Source: Dermanyssus gallinae (Eukaryota > Arthropoda > Arachnida > Mesostigmata > Dermanyssidae). From it: a stretch of DNA of 64,000 nucleotides. Made by a program: the position numbers and the translations under genes. Position 1 is the first letter of the stretch. Every line of letters starts with the position of its first letter. The notes beneath the pieces were generated by a model that saw nothing but the letters and a program-made list of their open reading frames with translations, was not told the DNA's origin and made no database searches. Positions 13,601 through 25,563 of the stretch are shown in pieces. The stretch is taken from NCBI GenBank assembly GCA_003439945.1, contig QVRM01002466.1, forward strand, positions 347,501 to 411,500. The letters are read 5' to 3'.

Positions 13601-15565
13601 ACAGGAAACTGCTATGCAGATACTTCAAACAGTCGGCAGATGTGTGAATCTACTCGTGGCTAGCTGCTTTCCCGGATGCCTGAGGGGTGCGCCATCGTAC
13701 AGCCATTGTTTGTCATAGATTTTGACGTAAGTATGGTTTTAGAAATCTTTGTCGCTTCATGCCACTGGGACAGAGGGTTTTAATTAAAGCGCTAATTTGG
13801 GTTCTTAAAAAACTTTTGATAAATTGCCCTATATTATTATATGATAAAACAATTAGTTTTCCCTCGAATACAACTCTGCGCTGCGTCCTAAATAAAAGTC
13901 AGACTTACAGCGGAGTATATGGTCACGAATTTTCTAGAACCAGTAGCCGCCGTTCGAAACTCACGAAGGATACGCGTGCTTGTTGTGTTGATATTTAAGG
14001 GTTAATGAATTATTCAGCTAGCCTTGTTCTATGCTAGCAACAGTTTATTTTTTATATATGTACATTCAAAAATTCGTAGCGTAAAACAGGTTTGTATGAA
14101 TATATAACATATATGAAAAGTTGTTCGTTCGAACCAAAAATGTAAATATAAGCATCTTGACCGAATACATGCATTACACATGCATTAGTGAATTCGCACA
14201 GGGAAAAGCCTGTTAGTTGTAGAAGCCGTTGTTCTGCCGGCCTCAGAATGAAAATAATATAGTATTTACACTTTAAACTATTCAAAGCTTAAAATGGATA
14301 AGTAGTAATGTTAAGTAGATCTAGCATTAGGTCTTCAGAATCCAAACTTTTGTCTAAAACTTGCTTTAGGTTGACCCATTTTTTTATATTACGGCATTGC
14401 GCAATCTGTACTGGCAGAGAAAACTTATCTGCAGAAGATTTAGCCTCCGCCAATGTTCAGGGCTGCCTATTAAAACCACCTTATCTAATATTATAAACCC
14501 ACTGTAAGTTACAATACAAAGCCATCCAATTTACTTAAGATAACAGGACACAATTTATGACAAATACCTTGTGGCAAACAAAATAAGAAATAGACGTGTG
14601 TACTATTATCAAAAAACATTTTGCTTGTAATTATATGTTTAAACGTTACAAGTAGAAACGTAGTAGATATTTTACGTGCTTATGTATGCAATCTATAATA
14701 TATTACCGAAAATTGTATTATTATTATTATTTTCTGTCAATAAGCACGGCGTTTTGATTCGAGGCATTAGACGTTGTGAACTTCCCCTTACTCTTATTAT
14801 AAATTGTGCATATCACCAATCTTGGAGAAGTTGGTATTGAAAACACTGGTTCCTATTGATTGCAATGACTCGAGCTCAATGGATGCTGCGATATTTTACT
14901 TGTCTCGACTGTCTACTTAAGTAGAACAGGCGGATTTTAATTTATTACAATGGCTTATTTATTACTAGAACATATGCATGTTAAACGCATACGGCACAGT
15001 GTTTATAGGCCTTGAGAATCGCCAGTGTATCTTGCCCCATTTGTCACAGAGCGCGCTGACCTATCCAGGAAGGATCATAAAAGCAACGGCATGAGCGTTG
15101 TCCCCAGCGTGTCCCGATAGAAGAGGCCTGACACGCAGCTTTTATATTATCCATGAACAACGCAGATATTAAAACAGCAGGAAAGACTCTCAACCCGATA
15201 AGAACGTCCGTTTACAGCATATCTTTAGATCACGCCATAGTATATTTAACAAGTCCATTGTCGCCTTTGTTTTGTATCCAAGGCAAGGACGAGCCAGCTC
15301 AACCTGAAAACGCCGGGTTTAGGCTAATTCACGCACCGCATGCAGGCGTTGCATTTTGTTTATTGAAGAAAGCTTTCTGTAAGGCAAACTAATGTCGACG
15401 AGTTTGCATTTGGCGTGGAGCAAGTAGTGCCTTGGCATGCCAGATGACCGACAAAGACAACGAGAAGAAACGCTACGTCGAAAAAATTGCACAGCTATCT
15501 CTACTCAATCTGTGCTAAACAGACATTGCTATGAGATCAAAGATCGTCTAAGTAATATTGTGGAG

Positions 15566-15570
<5 letters not shown>
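13601..15570. other. Unassigned AT-rich sequence
   Basis: Two kb with no motif-bearing ORF on either strand. An ATT microrepeat (14718-14732) is the only simple repeat seen. Confidence 0.5.

Positions 15571-15600
<30 letters not shown>
15571..15600. repeat. (TA)n microsatellite
   Basis: Fifteen TA units. Confidence 0.95.
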
Positions 15601-15602
<2 letters not shown>

Positions 15603-15739
15603 TACAATCCCGGAAGAAAACTCGTATAATGAATTAGAAAAGTTGTAATAGAAAGGTAAATAAGCATAGATACGTAGTTGTTTACCATAAAGACGATGCA
15701 TCTGAATACGGGGAGCATAAGTGTCTCAATAAAAAGCGC

Positions 15740-16900
15740 ATTAGAATCCTTTGAAACAATGTATCGTGTTTGCGATTATCAGTAACACTCTTCAGAAAAT
15801 TCCAGCATAGCCACCACCTCCAGAGAAGGACACCGTACCATAGCACTGATAGAAACGCGGCTTTGTGCGCCAGAAGTAAGTTTTGGAATCACAATCAATT
15901 TCATTCTACGCAGCGCAGATAATACAGCATAGCACTTGGGTGCAATATAGTCCAAATGGGGATGCCACTTCATAATTTCCTGGAAAACGAGTCCCAGACA
16001 CTCCAGGCACCTAGGAGTTTGCAGCGGGAGATCTAGGTTTCCTGTCTTGAGTAGGTTGTCAGATAAGCCTCGGCGACGAGTGAAAGACTATGAAATTTGC
16101 TTTATTGGCATAGACAACTAGTTTGACAGTATGAAAAAGGAGCCGTGCAATCAGCAAAAGCTAAGACCGAATCTTGATTTAGCCCCGTCATTTTTAATAG
16201 AATAAAATTCAGAAGGCCAAGAAACGTAAAAGAAGAAGCCTAACAACCGAGCCTTGATGGGTACCGATGCCAACCTGCTGCCACGATGACTCCATTTGAC
16301 CAACTCGTAGCACATGTCTCTGTCATGAGAGATAGGATCCGAAGCAGACAATAGTCGGCGCAGAGCAGCTCAGCTAAGCGAGCATCTGAAACAGAAAGAA
16401 ATGATCAAGATAGTTGAAAGCAGCCGACACATCAAGAAAGACTGCAAGACACAACGTATGCACCTCGATGCGCACCCGCTGCCATAAGCGGGTCAACGTG
16501 GCGAAAACTAAACTTGCAAGGTGGAAGGCAATTTATCAACTCGATTAATATCGATTTGGCTGGCCTCTAAATATCGATTTAGTCCAGTTCCAGTTTCTCG
16601 ATGAGCTTTCAGATATAACCAACGACCAAGTCGGTCTATAATTGGCGCGTTTTTTTCACCCTCGCTATTTAATTAAGAAAACTCCACCGTAAACTTCAGC
16701 CGCGCTAAAAAGCTGCCAGACTCAAGCGAACGAATTATGATGGAAGTCACGGTTCTGCAATAGATCGCGCTGCTAGCTTCAATAACTTTGCAGGTGCACC
16801 AATAATACCTTGACTCCAGTTTGCCGTGAAACTGAAAATAATACCACGAACCTGCAGAAAGTAAAAATACATTCTCATATATTTTCCAAACCTCATTCGT
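15740..16900 (-). pseudogene. LINE reverse transcriptase, decayed (jockey/CR1-like)
   Basis: Read on the minus strand from about 16890 downwards, the motifs come in the order expected for a non-LTR reverse transcriptase. A YRP..SLVISE segment (about 16640) is followed by AVFLDVSAAFNYLDH (about 16440, the F.D...AFD palm motif A with D intact). The next stretch is garbled, and then LKWHPHLDYIAPKC and LSALRRMK lie at 15970-15890 (the post-palm LG...W..H.D.I block). Several frameshifts and stops intervene and the catalytic DD box is not readable. The element is internally eroded, and no 3' tail or target-site duplication was identified. Confidence 0.75.
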
Positions 16901-17779
16901 TAAGTTCGTAGATCCCTTCTCTTCTCGAAGTGAGCGACCATATTACTTCCCCAACGTGACAAAATGAAAATTTAGCAATTTCCACCCGGCTTGCTAAGGT
17001 ATTACCGCCAACTAATATCGCGGACGGTAGGTAGACTGAAGCGTGTCGCCCACCAGAGTCCGTTGATGAATTTCCAGAGTTGAATGGAGTCGCCACGCAA
17101 GAATTCGCAAATCGATTTCGATAGAATGCTGTTCTTGCTACGCGGATTGCATACCGTATGTAGGCGGCGATGACTATTTAAATAGGCTGTTTTTGAGTCC
17201 ATCAAATCAATCTTACGACATCTTATTAACCGTGCAACGCAGCCGCCGTAAACTTGGAGAGAAAGAAAACTCACTCACTTCGCACAAACTGTCAGAGACA
17301 GAAAAGGTCACAAGGTCAAATTACATTTTGTATATATTTAGCAGACTTTTACCGAAGCACCGAGTTTACATCGACTGCATTATTAATTGCTAAGCACAAT
17401 ACATCTTGAAGTGAACATATTAAGTCAAATTTATTATGACTTGTACGTGGGCTTGGGGGCCGACTTTGTTAGCGGTTTAGCAGAGGCGGAGTTGTCAGAA
17501 CGAGATTTGAGAACCGTGTTATGATGAAGAGATGATCACATTTTCGAGAATCGCAACCTGAATGTTAGCAAACTTTGAGCAATTCGAACCAGCAATATGG
17601 CCCATGCATACACCCGAGGCTGGTCTGGTTGTGTGATCCACTACTAGGGAAAAGACTCAAGCGGAAAAGAATACGTGTAATCGCTAGGCTACGCAACCGT
17701 ATCGCCCATAACAATGACAGGAGTAGAGGTACATTACGGTAACATATCATCTGGACTATTTAGCAGAATGTCCCTAAAG
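16901..17779. other. Unassigned sequence
   Basis: Short frames at 16893-17274 on the minus strand could be the 5' continuation of the LINE to the left, but no motif was found. Confidence 0.4.
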
Positions 17780-17870
17780 GCCACACGGTTGGAATCAAAC
17801 CACATATGGAGTAAGATGGTTGATCGCAATGCTTTAGCTACGTTTCACTAACCACTGAGGCATCGAATAG
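17780..17870 (-). repeat. tRNA-derived SINE head or pseudo-tRNA
   Basis: On the minus strand GCCTCAGTGGTTAGTG (17861-17846) matches a box A context, and GGTTTGATTCC with its CAACC extension (17801-17787) matches box B. Spacing is tRNA-like. The acceptor and anticodon stems are poor, so this is a SINE or decayed tRNA rather than a gene. Confidence 0.65.
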
Positions 17871-17879
17871 GGTTTCCTC

Positions 17880-18890
17880 GTTCCCTAAGAAGGAAAGAAT
17901 AATACCTCTAATAATAACAAAGATTAATAACTTTAATCGGCTGGACTTTTTTAGCCCTCCAGTGCTTGTGTTTAGCTGGATAAAAACTAAACGACTGGGA
18001 CCAAGTTCAGTAACGTCATCCGAAAGTTGGCAAGGCGTCACATTTTGCGTGCAGTTTTGATTAATATAACTTACACAATGCATTAACGAAGATAGCTGAT
18101 TGTAGGAACACCAAAATAATGAGATCCCAGCAAAAATAAATCCTAGGTTGGCCTCGAGAGAGTTGACAGAAACAAAATAAGCACCTCAATTAGTTGTTTT
18201 AGACGAATAGCCGCTTTCAAAGGTGCGATTCCTAAAATCCTCGTGATGTGCTTCAATGAAGAGATTATGCTAGAGTCGCGTCGTCTCTTCAAATCACGAG
18301 TAGCAGATGTGCGTAATGGCTTTACTAGAAAGGGCTTGCGAAGAGGTACTTACTCGAAGCCAGCTTCTCTACGGTGAGAGTATCTACTTCTTAGGAAGCG
18401 ATGTTGATCCCGGTAGATTTACGCGAACGTGAGACGAGGCAAGGTCTCCACGATCAGTGATCTCACCACAGCAGCATAAACAGGTGGCGAGAATGTATAT
18501 GATCCAGGCGAGAAATTCGGAGCGTATGAGGAGTCGGTAGTAGCAGCCGGCGAGTCAATTACTTTGATTTGTGTTGCCTCAGAATGCTCTCACCTATCCT
18601 ATTTATATATGATTTTTTTTTCGTAGGCTCCATTGACGACACGGATGACACGGCCCTATCCATTAAAGGCCGGCTCTTGTTCTATGTTCTTATGCAACAG
18701 TTGCTAGGTAGGCACTCTTTAATCATATAGGTGTTTCCACCCTAACCATTTGTAGGCCGTAGCCGTCCCAGGAATTATAAATTAAAGAGGAATATAACAA
18801 CACAAGCTTTTTGCTGCTGATCCGCTGGATATCAGGTATTTAAATAATATGGCAACTGAATCGTACGTGTACTGTTTTCTTGATTTTTTC
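17880..18890. other. Unassigned sequence
   Basis: No coding or repeat signature recognised. Confidence 0.5.
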
Positions 18891-18950
18891 AAAATAACAA
18901 ATTCACTGAATCAAAGCTACATAGCTTTGATTCAGTGAATTTGTTATTTT
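18891..18950. repeat. Perfect 29-bp inverted repeat with 2-bp centre
   Basis: Positions 18891-18919 are exactly reverse-complementary to 18922-18950, separated only by CA. The arms begin AAAATAACAAATTCACTGAA. The hairpin would be essentially loopless, so it is more likely to extrude as a DNA cruciform or to mark an inverted duplication than to act as a terminator. Confidence 0.95.
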
Positions 18951-19300
18951 AGTGGAGAGTTTTACGCAACATAAACTGTTCATAAAAGATGAGAAAGAGT
19001 TTAAAGCAGGATATAAGATGCTCGACTTAAAACCAATGGCAAAGAGGACAACTATACGATAAAGGAAATTATTATATATGTATATATACACAGAATAGAT
19101 CGTAATTACGATAAAAACGAGCACACTATAGAATAACGAAATGAAAACAGATAATAGCATAGCAAAAGTTTATTTTATTAGGTACATGACTTGGTTGACT
19201 GCAAACGCCTATTTTATTCGGTACTTGATTTGGTAGAGGCACAGGACTATGCCAAGTAATATGAATATATATATATATATATATATTACTCAAATTTACC
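18951..19300. repeat. AT-rich stretch with a 39-bp spaced direct repeat and a TA run
   Basis: ATTTTATT.GGTAC.TGA.TTGGT occurs at about 19172 and again at about 19211, and a TA run lies at 19264-19287. The sequence is otherwise unassigned. Confidence 0.75.
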
Positions 19301-20240
19301 CTTGTTTGTCACACAGCCCTCTCAAAACGTTACCGACGGTCCAATGTAGGAAACGTCTAGTTTGTTCTACTGCTCGCTAAATGCTTGTTTGGGCACGTCC
19401 AACGGATAGTCCCAAGACCTCCTCCTTTCAGTACCTCCCCACATAGAAAAGTCCATGAGGTTGAGGTCCAGGTTCCGCGGCGGCTTCACGGCCGCAGCCA
19501 GGCAGGTGATGCTTGCACCACTCCTGCGCGGTTCTGCTCGTGTAGGGGGGTGCCCTGTCTTGTCAGAACATCTAGGGTCCGTGGTCTTTGAAGTAAAGCG
19601 TTTGCGTCCGGAGAGCACAATGGCTTCTAAAATCCTCTGTCAATAAAATTACGCTGTCACGTTTTGCGGTGGGTCGATAAAAATCAACGGAAGTTTGCCA
19701 CTGTGCAATATTTCGGCCCATGCCATAGTTGTGGCTTCTCCCCGCGAGCGGCCAACAGATCTTCGACGTCCCGCAGCATCCAGGACGTTTCGGTCACGGA
19801 CTCGGTCGTTTTAGCGGTTGAAGTTTGACTGCACACCAAACTTGCACTTATTTGCCGACAACCCGTTAAAATGTCGGTCATGCTAATTTTTTTTATAAAG
19901 TCAATCATATAATATTAGCGTCGGTTGGCGCTTGTCTTTACAAATGATGATATTAAGCCATCACAAGATCTTAGCTTACAATCGTTTTGAGGCTTGCACG
20001 TGACACTTGAATACCTCTACTGAATTATCTTTGGACCGGCGAGGGTTTTTCTTATTCATTAGGTCCGATCAGCGATCGCCCTGAAGTTCTTCAAGCCACG
20101 AAATATATCAATAACTCCGGTTAAGCTTAAACGATTTCTCAATCGCCGCAATAGAAAGGCCTCATTGTAGCTTCTGAGTAACAGCTGCCCTCGGTATACG
20201 AACTTTGGCCATTTTACCGACACTTAATATAAGCCTTACA
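19300..20240 (-). pseudogene. Tc1/mariner-superfamily transposase relic
   Basis: Reading the minus strand from about 20210 downwards, a helix-turn-helix-like start (MAKVRIPRAAVTQK, near 20212) precedes garbled frames. After these come GEATTMAWAEILHSGKLP with FIDPPQNV near 19730-19670, and QDRAPPYTSRTAQEWCKHHLPG near 19560-19510. P.NLDLNLMDFSMWG lies near 19470-19435, and GCVTNKGKFE occurs close to 19310. These correspond to the transposase blocks around the second D (QDxAPxHxS), the third D (SPDLNPLDFxxW) and the C-terminal KGG.FE. The first SP of SPDLN has become R-N and several frameshifts and stops break the frame, so the copy is inactive. Confidence 0.75.
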
Positions 20241-20456
20241 GCGCCGATACAGTGATTATGACAAACCCTGATTATATATCTAGAGGTAGGTATAAGAGCG
20301 TTGACTTTTATGGATTTCTAAGAACTCGTAGAGCCGTTTTGTGTTCAAGAATAGAGTGGAATTACGTATGCACTTAATGCCGCGGAAAGCAAAAAATCTT
20401 ATGCTTGCACACGGATTTTCACAATCCTAAAGCAGCGTCGTGCCGTCTGCGCTTAC

Positions 20457-20728
20457 CGGTGTTCTCTTGACTGCTTTCTTTTTCGAGTGCTCTAAGACTC
20501 GAGAGTCTTGGAGATACTTGGAGAACGTTGTCGCGAAGATTCGGCAGACACTGTAAACATCTGACTCCAATCGCAAACAGTGCTCTTCTGTAGTTGTTCT
20601 GTATCCCTTACAAAACGTGATAAATTTCGAAAAGTTATTGCTCACAAATCGTCGGGCGCATAGGCTGGTCAGCGTCAACTGGCTGTTGCACTTCAAAATG
20701 GCCATCTTTTCTCCTGCAATCGTGAAAC
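20457..20728 (-). CDS. Possible internal exon of an unidentified gene
   Basis: On the minus strand a pyrimidine-rich acceptor (CTTTTTGTTTGTTCCCAG) ends at 20729. An open frame follows, and then ACACCG/GTAAGC, a good donor, with the exon ending at 20457. The 272-nt interval is open and encodes a product that begins GFTIAGEK and has four cysteines, a FSKFITFCKGYRTTTEEH segment and a basic KKKAVKRT end. I recognise no family, and no partner exons were found. It could be chance, or part of a diverged transposase. Confidence rests only on the splice-site pair and an open frame. Confidence 0.3.
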
Positions 20729-20883
20729 CTGGGAACAAACAAAAAGCGTCGAACAGGACGGAGGTAGCACTATGTTTCTGCCGGAGCGATGACAACCTTT
20801 CGCACCAGGGTACGGTTGTACCTCTTTACAACTATGACTTTAGCCTTAGTTTTTTCATTGTTAGCTACGGCGACTATAGGTGA

Positions 20884-21676
20884 AACATCCAGTTGGTGAG
20901 AACGTGTTTAAAGTCCCGATCTTCAGGCAGGACTGACTGAAGTGTTTCGAGCACAAACCAAGCAAAATGTTTTGTACATCCGCATTGGTGTGACGGGTTT
21001 GCGGTCAGGTATATTCTCCGATACTTCCACGTTGAACACATTGTGATTTCAGGAGAACTGTTGATTCCAAGCTTGAGGGGGTTGGGAGGAACCCGGAGTT
21101 TAGTAGGTTTGTGAGTTTAGCTACACTATTCACTGTTAGCTGTCATGCATTGCTCGAAATCCCCATACAAAAATGAGGTTATCCTCGGCGTCTCAGCCCT
21201 GCAGATGCTGCAGTTCAGCGACGCGTGTTCGAAGTGCGCTCAGACTGGGCAGATAAATTTGTCTTGCCGATGGGCGATTTTAACACAGTTTCTACGGAGC
21301 GTTATGCCAGACAAACAGACGTTAGCCATCGCGCGCTTCCTTTGCTACAGGCTTCTGTGGGCCGGGTATCGTACGCTGTATGACGTGCTGCTACACTCAT
21401 CTTCTGTTGTCGCTGCAAAACATACGTGTATAAGCAAGGAGTACTGTCACTCGGACGAGTGTCGTAGAAGCATCAGTGTTAAGTCAACGTATCATCTCGT
21501 TTATTGACGTAGATAGAATCGAGCAACAGTTGAGCATATTTTGCGGTTGTGGCAACTCGTCAAAATACCGCGCCTCGTACGGTTTATTTACATGCACATA
21601 TAGAAATATATATAGAAAATATTGCGATGATTTATTAATCATTTACAATACATTTGCACACTCGGCAGTGCTTGTC
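20884..21676. other. Unassigned, includes a 120-codon open frame
   Basis: A plus-strand frame with a true ATG at 21145 runs to 21507. It is cysteine-rich (about ten Cys), but no spacing pattern matches a zinc-binding family I know. It is not called as a gene. Confidence 0.35.
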
Positions 21677-21701
21677 TATATATATATATATATATATATA
21701 T
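21677..21701. repeat. (TA)n microsatellite
   Basis: About twelve TA units. Confidence 0.95.
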
Positions 21702-21877
21702 ACTACCTACAAATAGATGCATCGTAAGAGAATACAAGCAGTCCAAGTCGCAGAGTCGACACCGGAAAGCCCCTGCCTGGGTGAGGCAACTGCCAAGTGG
21801 CCGGCTAACCGGTGAATAGTCGAAGACACGCATGTAGAGACATCATGGAGCAAGGTGACTTGCGTTTTCTATTTCAT

Positions 21878-21990
21878 CAATGTTGTTGTTGTTGTTGGAG
21901 TTTTTGTTGTTGTTGCTGTTGTTGTTGTTGCTGTTGTTGTTGGAGTTTTTGTTGTTATTGTTGTTGTTGCTTCTGTTGTTGTTGATGATG
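21878..21990. repeat. (TTG)n / (CAA)n imperfect microsatellite
   Basis: TTG-rich tract with two copies of a GGAGTTTTTGTTG variant. The poly-leucine and poly-threonine frames seen across it are artefacts of the repeat. Confidence 0.95.
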
Positions 21991-22287
21991 TCGTCGCCAA
22001 TTCTCGATTTGAATTACAGATGTGATTGCCAGTACGGCGGGCAATCTGTATCTCAGTCAGCTCGTTCATCTGTCTATTTATCGCGTCGCTCGATGAGTCG
22101 TCCAGGTGTCGCTAAGTTGTCGAGCAGCACGGAGAGATACTAAATCATGCAGCGTTACGTCGATGGCGGCGGAGACATGCGGTAACGTGCCTGATCACTG
22201 TAGACCTCAGCCGCGTAAACGGTGGCAACGAAGACGGAAATAAATTTCGAGTAGGCATACAGTGGTAGTAGTAGTAGTAGAAATGAG

Positions 22288-22452
22288 TAATGTTTGCTGC
22301 TGTTGTTGTTGTTGTTGTTATTGTTGCTACGGTTTGTGATACTGTTGTTGCTGTTGTTGTTATTGTTGCTACGGTTTGTGATACTGTTGTTGCTGCTGTT
22401 GTTGCTGCTGCTGTCATTGTTGTTGTTGTTGTTATTGTTATTGCTGCTGTTT
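22288..22452. repeat. TTG microsatellite with an embedded 42-bp tandem duplication
   Basis: The non-repetitive phrase GCTACGGTTTGTGATACTG occurs at 22326 and again at 22368, each within TTG repeats, giving a 42-bp unit. A short TAG/GTA repeat precedes it at 22264-22280. Confidence 0.93.
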
Positions 22453-24071
22453 TGGTTATGCTTGATAGCGTTTACTATATGTAATCCTAGACATTTTCAG
22501 TTTAATCGTTTTTCTTTCAGAAGTAGGTATACTGCAAATAGATATATAACCATGATTATTGTACCACACATTCCTGTATGTGATAATAAACGTGATTTTT
22601 TGTATGTTAAAACGTGCAATACACGGTGACGTCGTACATGTGGCCGCGGCTTTCACTTTATGAAACTAGAGTCAGGCTATCCGGACGCACTGTGCTGTTT
22701 GAAGACAATACAACCGGCCATTTAACTGCTCTAGTATGGGCCGACATCATTGTCCGGTAAAGTACGTCGCTCAGAGCTGAATGCTCTACGAATCTAGCGC
22801 CGCTCCTCTTGCAAGCAAGAGCACGCACGCCCGTGAAAGATGGCGGTATGTCAAATCTCGCACATTCATGTGCAGAGCACACTGATTGCCCCAAACTCAG
22901 ACCGGAGACAATGGTGTTGTCCAGCATCGTCCCCAGCTTCGGTGAGAAAATGACGACTGAAGCCATTTGCCGCTCATCGTCTCAATCGCGCCTTCTTCTA
23001 ATATTACTTGCCTGGCACATCAATTGCTCGTGAGTTAATATAGAGAGTCGCTATAACTGATTGTAAGTCGATTGTGATATAAATTCCGACACTTGACTCG
23101 ACTTTGTTGCCTAGTAGCGGCAAGCTTGTTCCATTTAAGCGAAATGGGCTTGGGCTAGCGTTTAGTCAATCGATCCCTGACCGCAAAGACTCGATGTTAT
23201 TGAGAGACTCGAGATAGGCAGAAATAGCAATTTTCGAAGCCATACAAATTTCTATCCCCCATGCGGACGTGGGACGCCAAGCCTGTAACCACGAGGTTGG
23301 CCTAAGCTAAACGTTTAGGACCATAAAAGTACTTTGCAAGGTTTTGTTAAACGATTGAAGCAGGTCCGGATTGGTATAACCTCGTGAGTAACGAAAAAAG
23401 TCAGTCAGAAGCACCAGCAAACAGGGTCATAACCTGTTATTGTTTTTGTTAGAGATAAGCCGATGGGGTCGTCGAGAATTGGTGTCCCAGCAGCAATTCG
23501 ATTCTTGTTATTGCTGTTAATTTCAGTGGTTGTTATTGATAATGCCTTTATTGCCGCTGTTATCACATTAGTAGGTGTATTCTTAGCAATTATCCAAGTC
23601 TAACAAATATACGTATTTGTTCGAGCCAGCTGTCAGGAGGCGCGAATTTGTCGTAATATATATATATATATATATAGCTTAGATAGCCAAAGCAGTTAGC
23701 TAGGGTTTAAATTGGCGGCAGAGGGTAGAAAGCAGAAGCGTTCACGAAAAATGTCACAAAAATATCACACAAGTATAATTGCAGAGGTGTTTATTTCTGT
23801 CTGAGTGACCGTGAGTTGCTTCCAATTTGACTTAAATGTCGCGTTATCCCGTGATGCTTCTGTGCTTCGTCTAACAGCCAGGTATAGGCTTAAGAAAGAG
23901 TCCCCCTTTGTGTCATTACAGCTACTGCCTGGCTTGCTATTGTTGTTCATAAATCTAGCTCGCTTAGAAGAAAGGATGTGAACCGCTCCGACCTTTGCAT
24001 GCTGAGCAATTATCCACGTTGGCGGTCAGTCTTATAAAGTCCTCTCTGGCACTTAGCATGCTTCTCATCTG
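22453..24071. other. Unassigned sequence
   Basis: Open frames at 22658-22966 (minus) and 22809-23033 (plus) overlap on opposite strands, and I identify neither. A TA run lies at 23655-23676. The last 60 bases before 24072 contain CACTTAGCATGCTTC, which also precedes the TA tracts at about 49911, so the ELOVL duplicon begins near here. Confidence 0.45.

Positions 24072-24110
<39 letters not shown>
24072..24110. repeat. (TA)n microsatellite at duplicon 1 boundary
   Basis: The same relative position is taken by TA tracts at 44385-44430 and 49992-50032 in the other two ELOVL duplicons. Confidence 0.95.
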
Positions 24111-24113
<3 letters not shown>

Positions 24114-24144
24114 AAGAACATAACACGCAATTTCCATTTTAAAG

Positions 24145-24165
24145 TTTTATTTTTATTTCACAAAG
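24145..24165 (-). promoter_or_regulatory. Candidate polyadenylation signals, ELOVL copy 1 region
   Basis: On the minus strand two overlapping AATAAAA motifs occur at about 24148-24161. Equivalent AATAAA motifs lie at the same place in the other duplicons (about 44492 and 50100), roughly 1.4, 1.5 and 0.85 kb after the stop codons. Conservation of the position suggests the 3' end of a transcript, but a nearer site may be used. Confidence 0.4.
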
Positions 24166-24789
24166 AAGTTTTACATAACCAATATTGATTATCTCGTGTA
24201 GCTTGCTTAACCGTCGCACCTACATGAAAAGATGTATGTACAACACATATCACATATCATATACACATTCATAATACAATTCAAGTAACTGAATTGCTGG
24301 CTATCAGGTTAAGCACTCATTGGACATCTGCAATTATCGTGATTGCATGAATGCCACTTTTACAGAATTGCTGTTTTAGATGTAGCTCTTGTAGAGTAGC
24401 CTACATACACATAAACTATTTTCTACATGATATGTGTAAATATAGCTCTATATATCACTTCAGTAGCTTTGGTTCAAAAATATTGTTTCAATACGACCCC
24501 TGTGTAGCTCCTATACAAAAATGCACTTATCCTAAATACAGCCAACACACAAGTACACGTACAGAAACCTGTCCGATGGCTTTGATGTTCATCCGTATTC
24601 CTTAGACAATATTTTGAATTCGTTTTCTTAGCCTAAATGTTTGTTCTTCATATGTGCAGATATTATAAATATGGTGTTGTTTTGTTTCGATTTTTAGCGT
24701 AGTGGTGTAGGCTCATCTTCTTGCCATTGCCACAATCCTCTGAACTGGCTTTGTCATTTAGAATGTATAAAGCACTACAATAATGCATA

Positions 24790-24839
<50 letters not shown>

Positions 24840-24859
24840 TGTTTAGAACTTAGGGCAGG

Positions 24860-25560
24860 TTAAGCAGTTAGCTGTAGTTAACTACAGCGTATAGCTTCAT
24901 CGACTGGCAAAACGTACATAATGAGAATACGAGAGTGCGCTCTGCGGATGAGGAAAACAAGGACGCGTAGAACGTAGCTCCTGGCCGTTTCCAGCAATGG
25001 AGGCCCTGCTGTCAACGAAATTCAGTAAAATGTGCCAATTCCGAGCCTGGGAGTGGGGGGGGGGGGGGTAATACAGGTTTAGTGTGTTTGTGAGTGGTAC
25101 ATGAGTTGCTGATAGCTGCCAACGACGTATGTGTATCATGCATTTTCAAAAGCTCCCATAAAAAGTCGTCAAGGAAATTCGTCGTTGCCTCTGATTGATT
25201 CTGCCGTCACTGCAGTTTCTGCCGTTCGAGTCGACACTTATAGGGAAGAGAGACTTCGTTCGTTCTTCGACGTGGATATGGTACGTCCAGCCGACTAGCC
25301 AAAAACTTTGCACAAAAAAGGAAAGGCGGGCACTTATATAGCTGCGTGCGCGCACTTGGCTGCAGACGCACATCTTACGTCGGTCTTCCCTCGGAGAACG
25401 AGAGAAACGACAGTGTGCATATCTGAGGGGCGCCAAACTATACCGAGCGTAGAGTTTGGCGCCCGAGACCCGCGGCCTCTTCTTTTCTTTCCACCACAAG
25501 ATGACTGTCTAGTAATCTGCCGCCATGGGACGGACGCCAAGGGGGACGCCGGAACAACGC
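24860..25560 (-). pseudogene. Secondary unit shared only with duplicon 2, disrupted here
   Basis: This 0.7-kb stretch aligns with 45255-45960. Shared phrases are GCAGTTAGCTGTAG.TAAC, GCGTATAGCTTCATCGAC and CGACGAATTTCCTTGAC (minus-strand sense). In the copy at 45.3-45.6 kb a 120-codon frame is open. Here it is broken by indels and a run of G, and the TATAAAG of copy 2 is TGCAAAG. Function unknown. Confidence 0.5.
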
Positions 25561-25563
25561 AGC

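Noticed and set aside
21869..22484. Poly-Leu, poly-Val and poly-Thr frames
   Set aside because: Produced by TTG/CAA repeats; no real protein signal.
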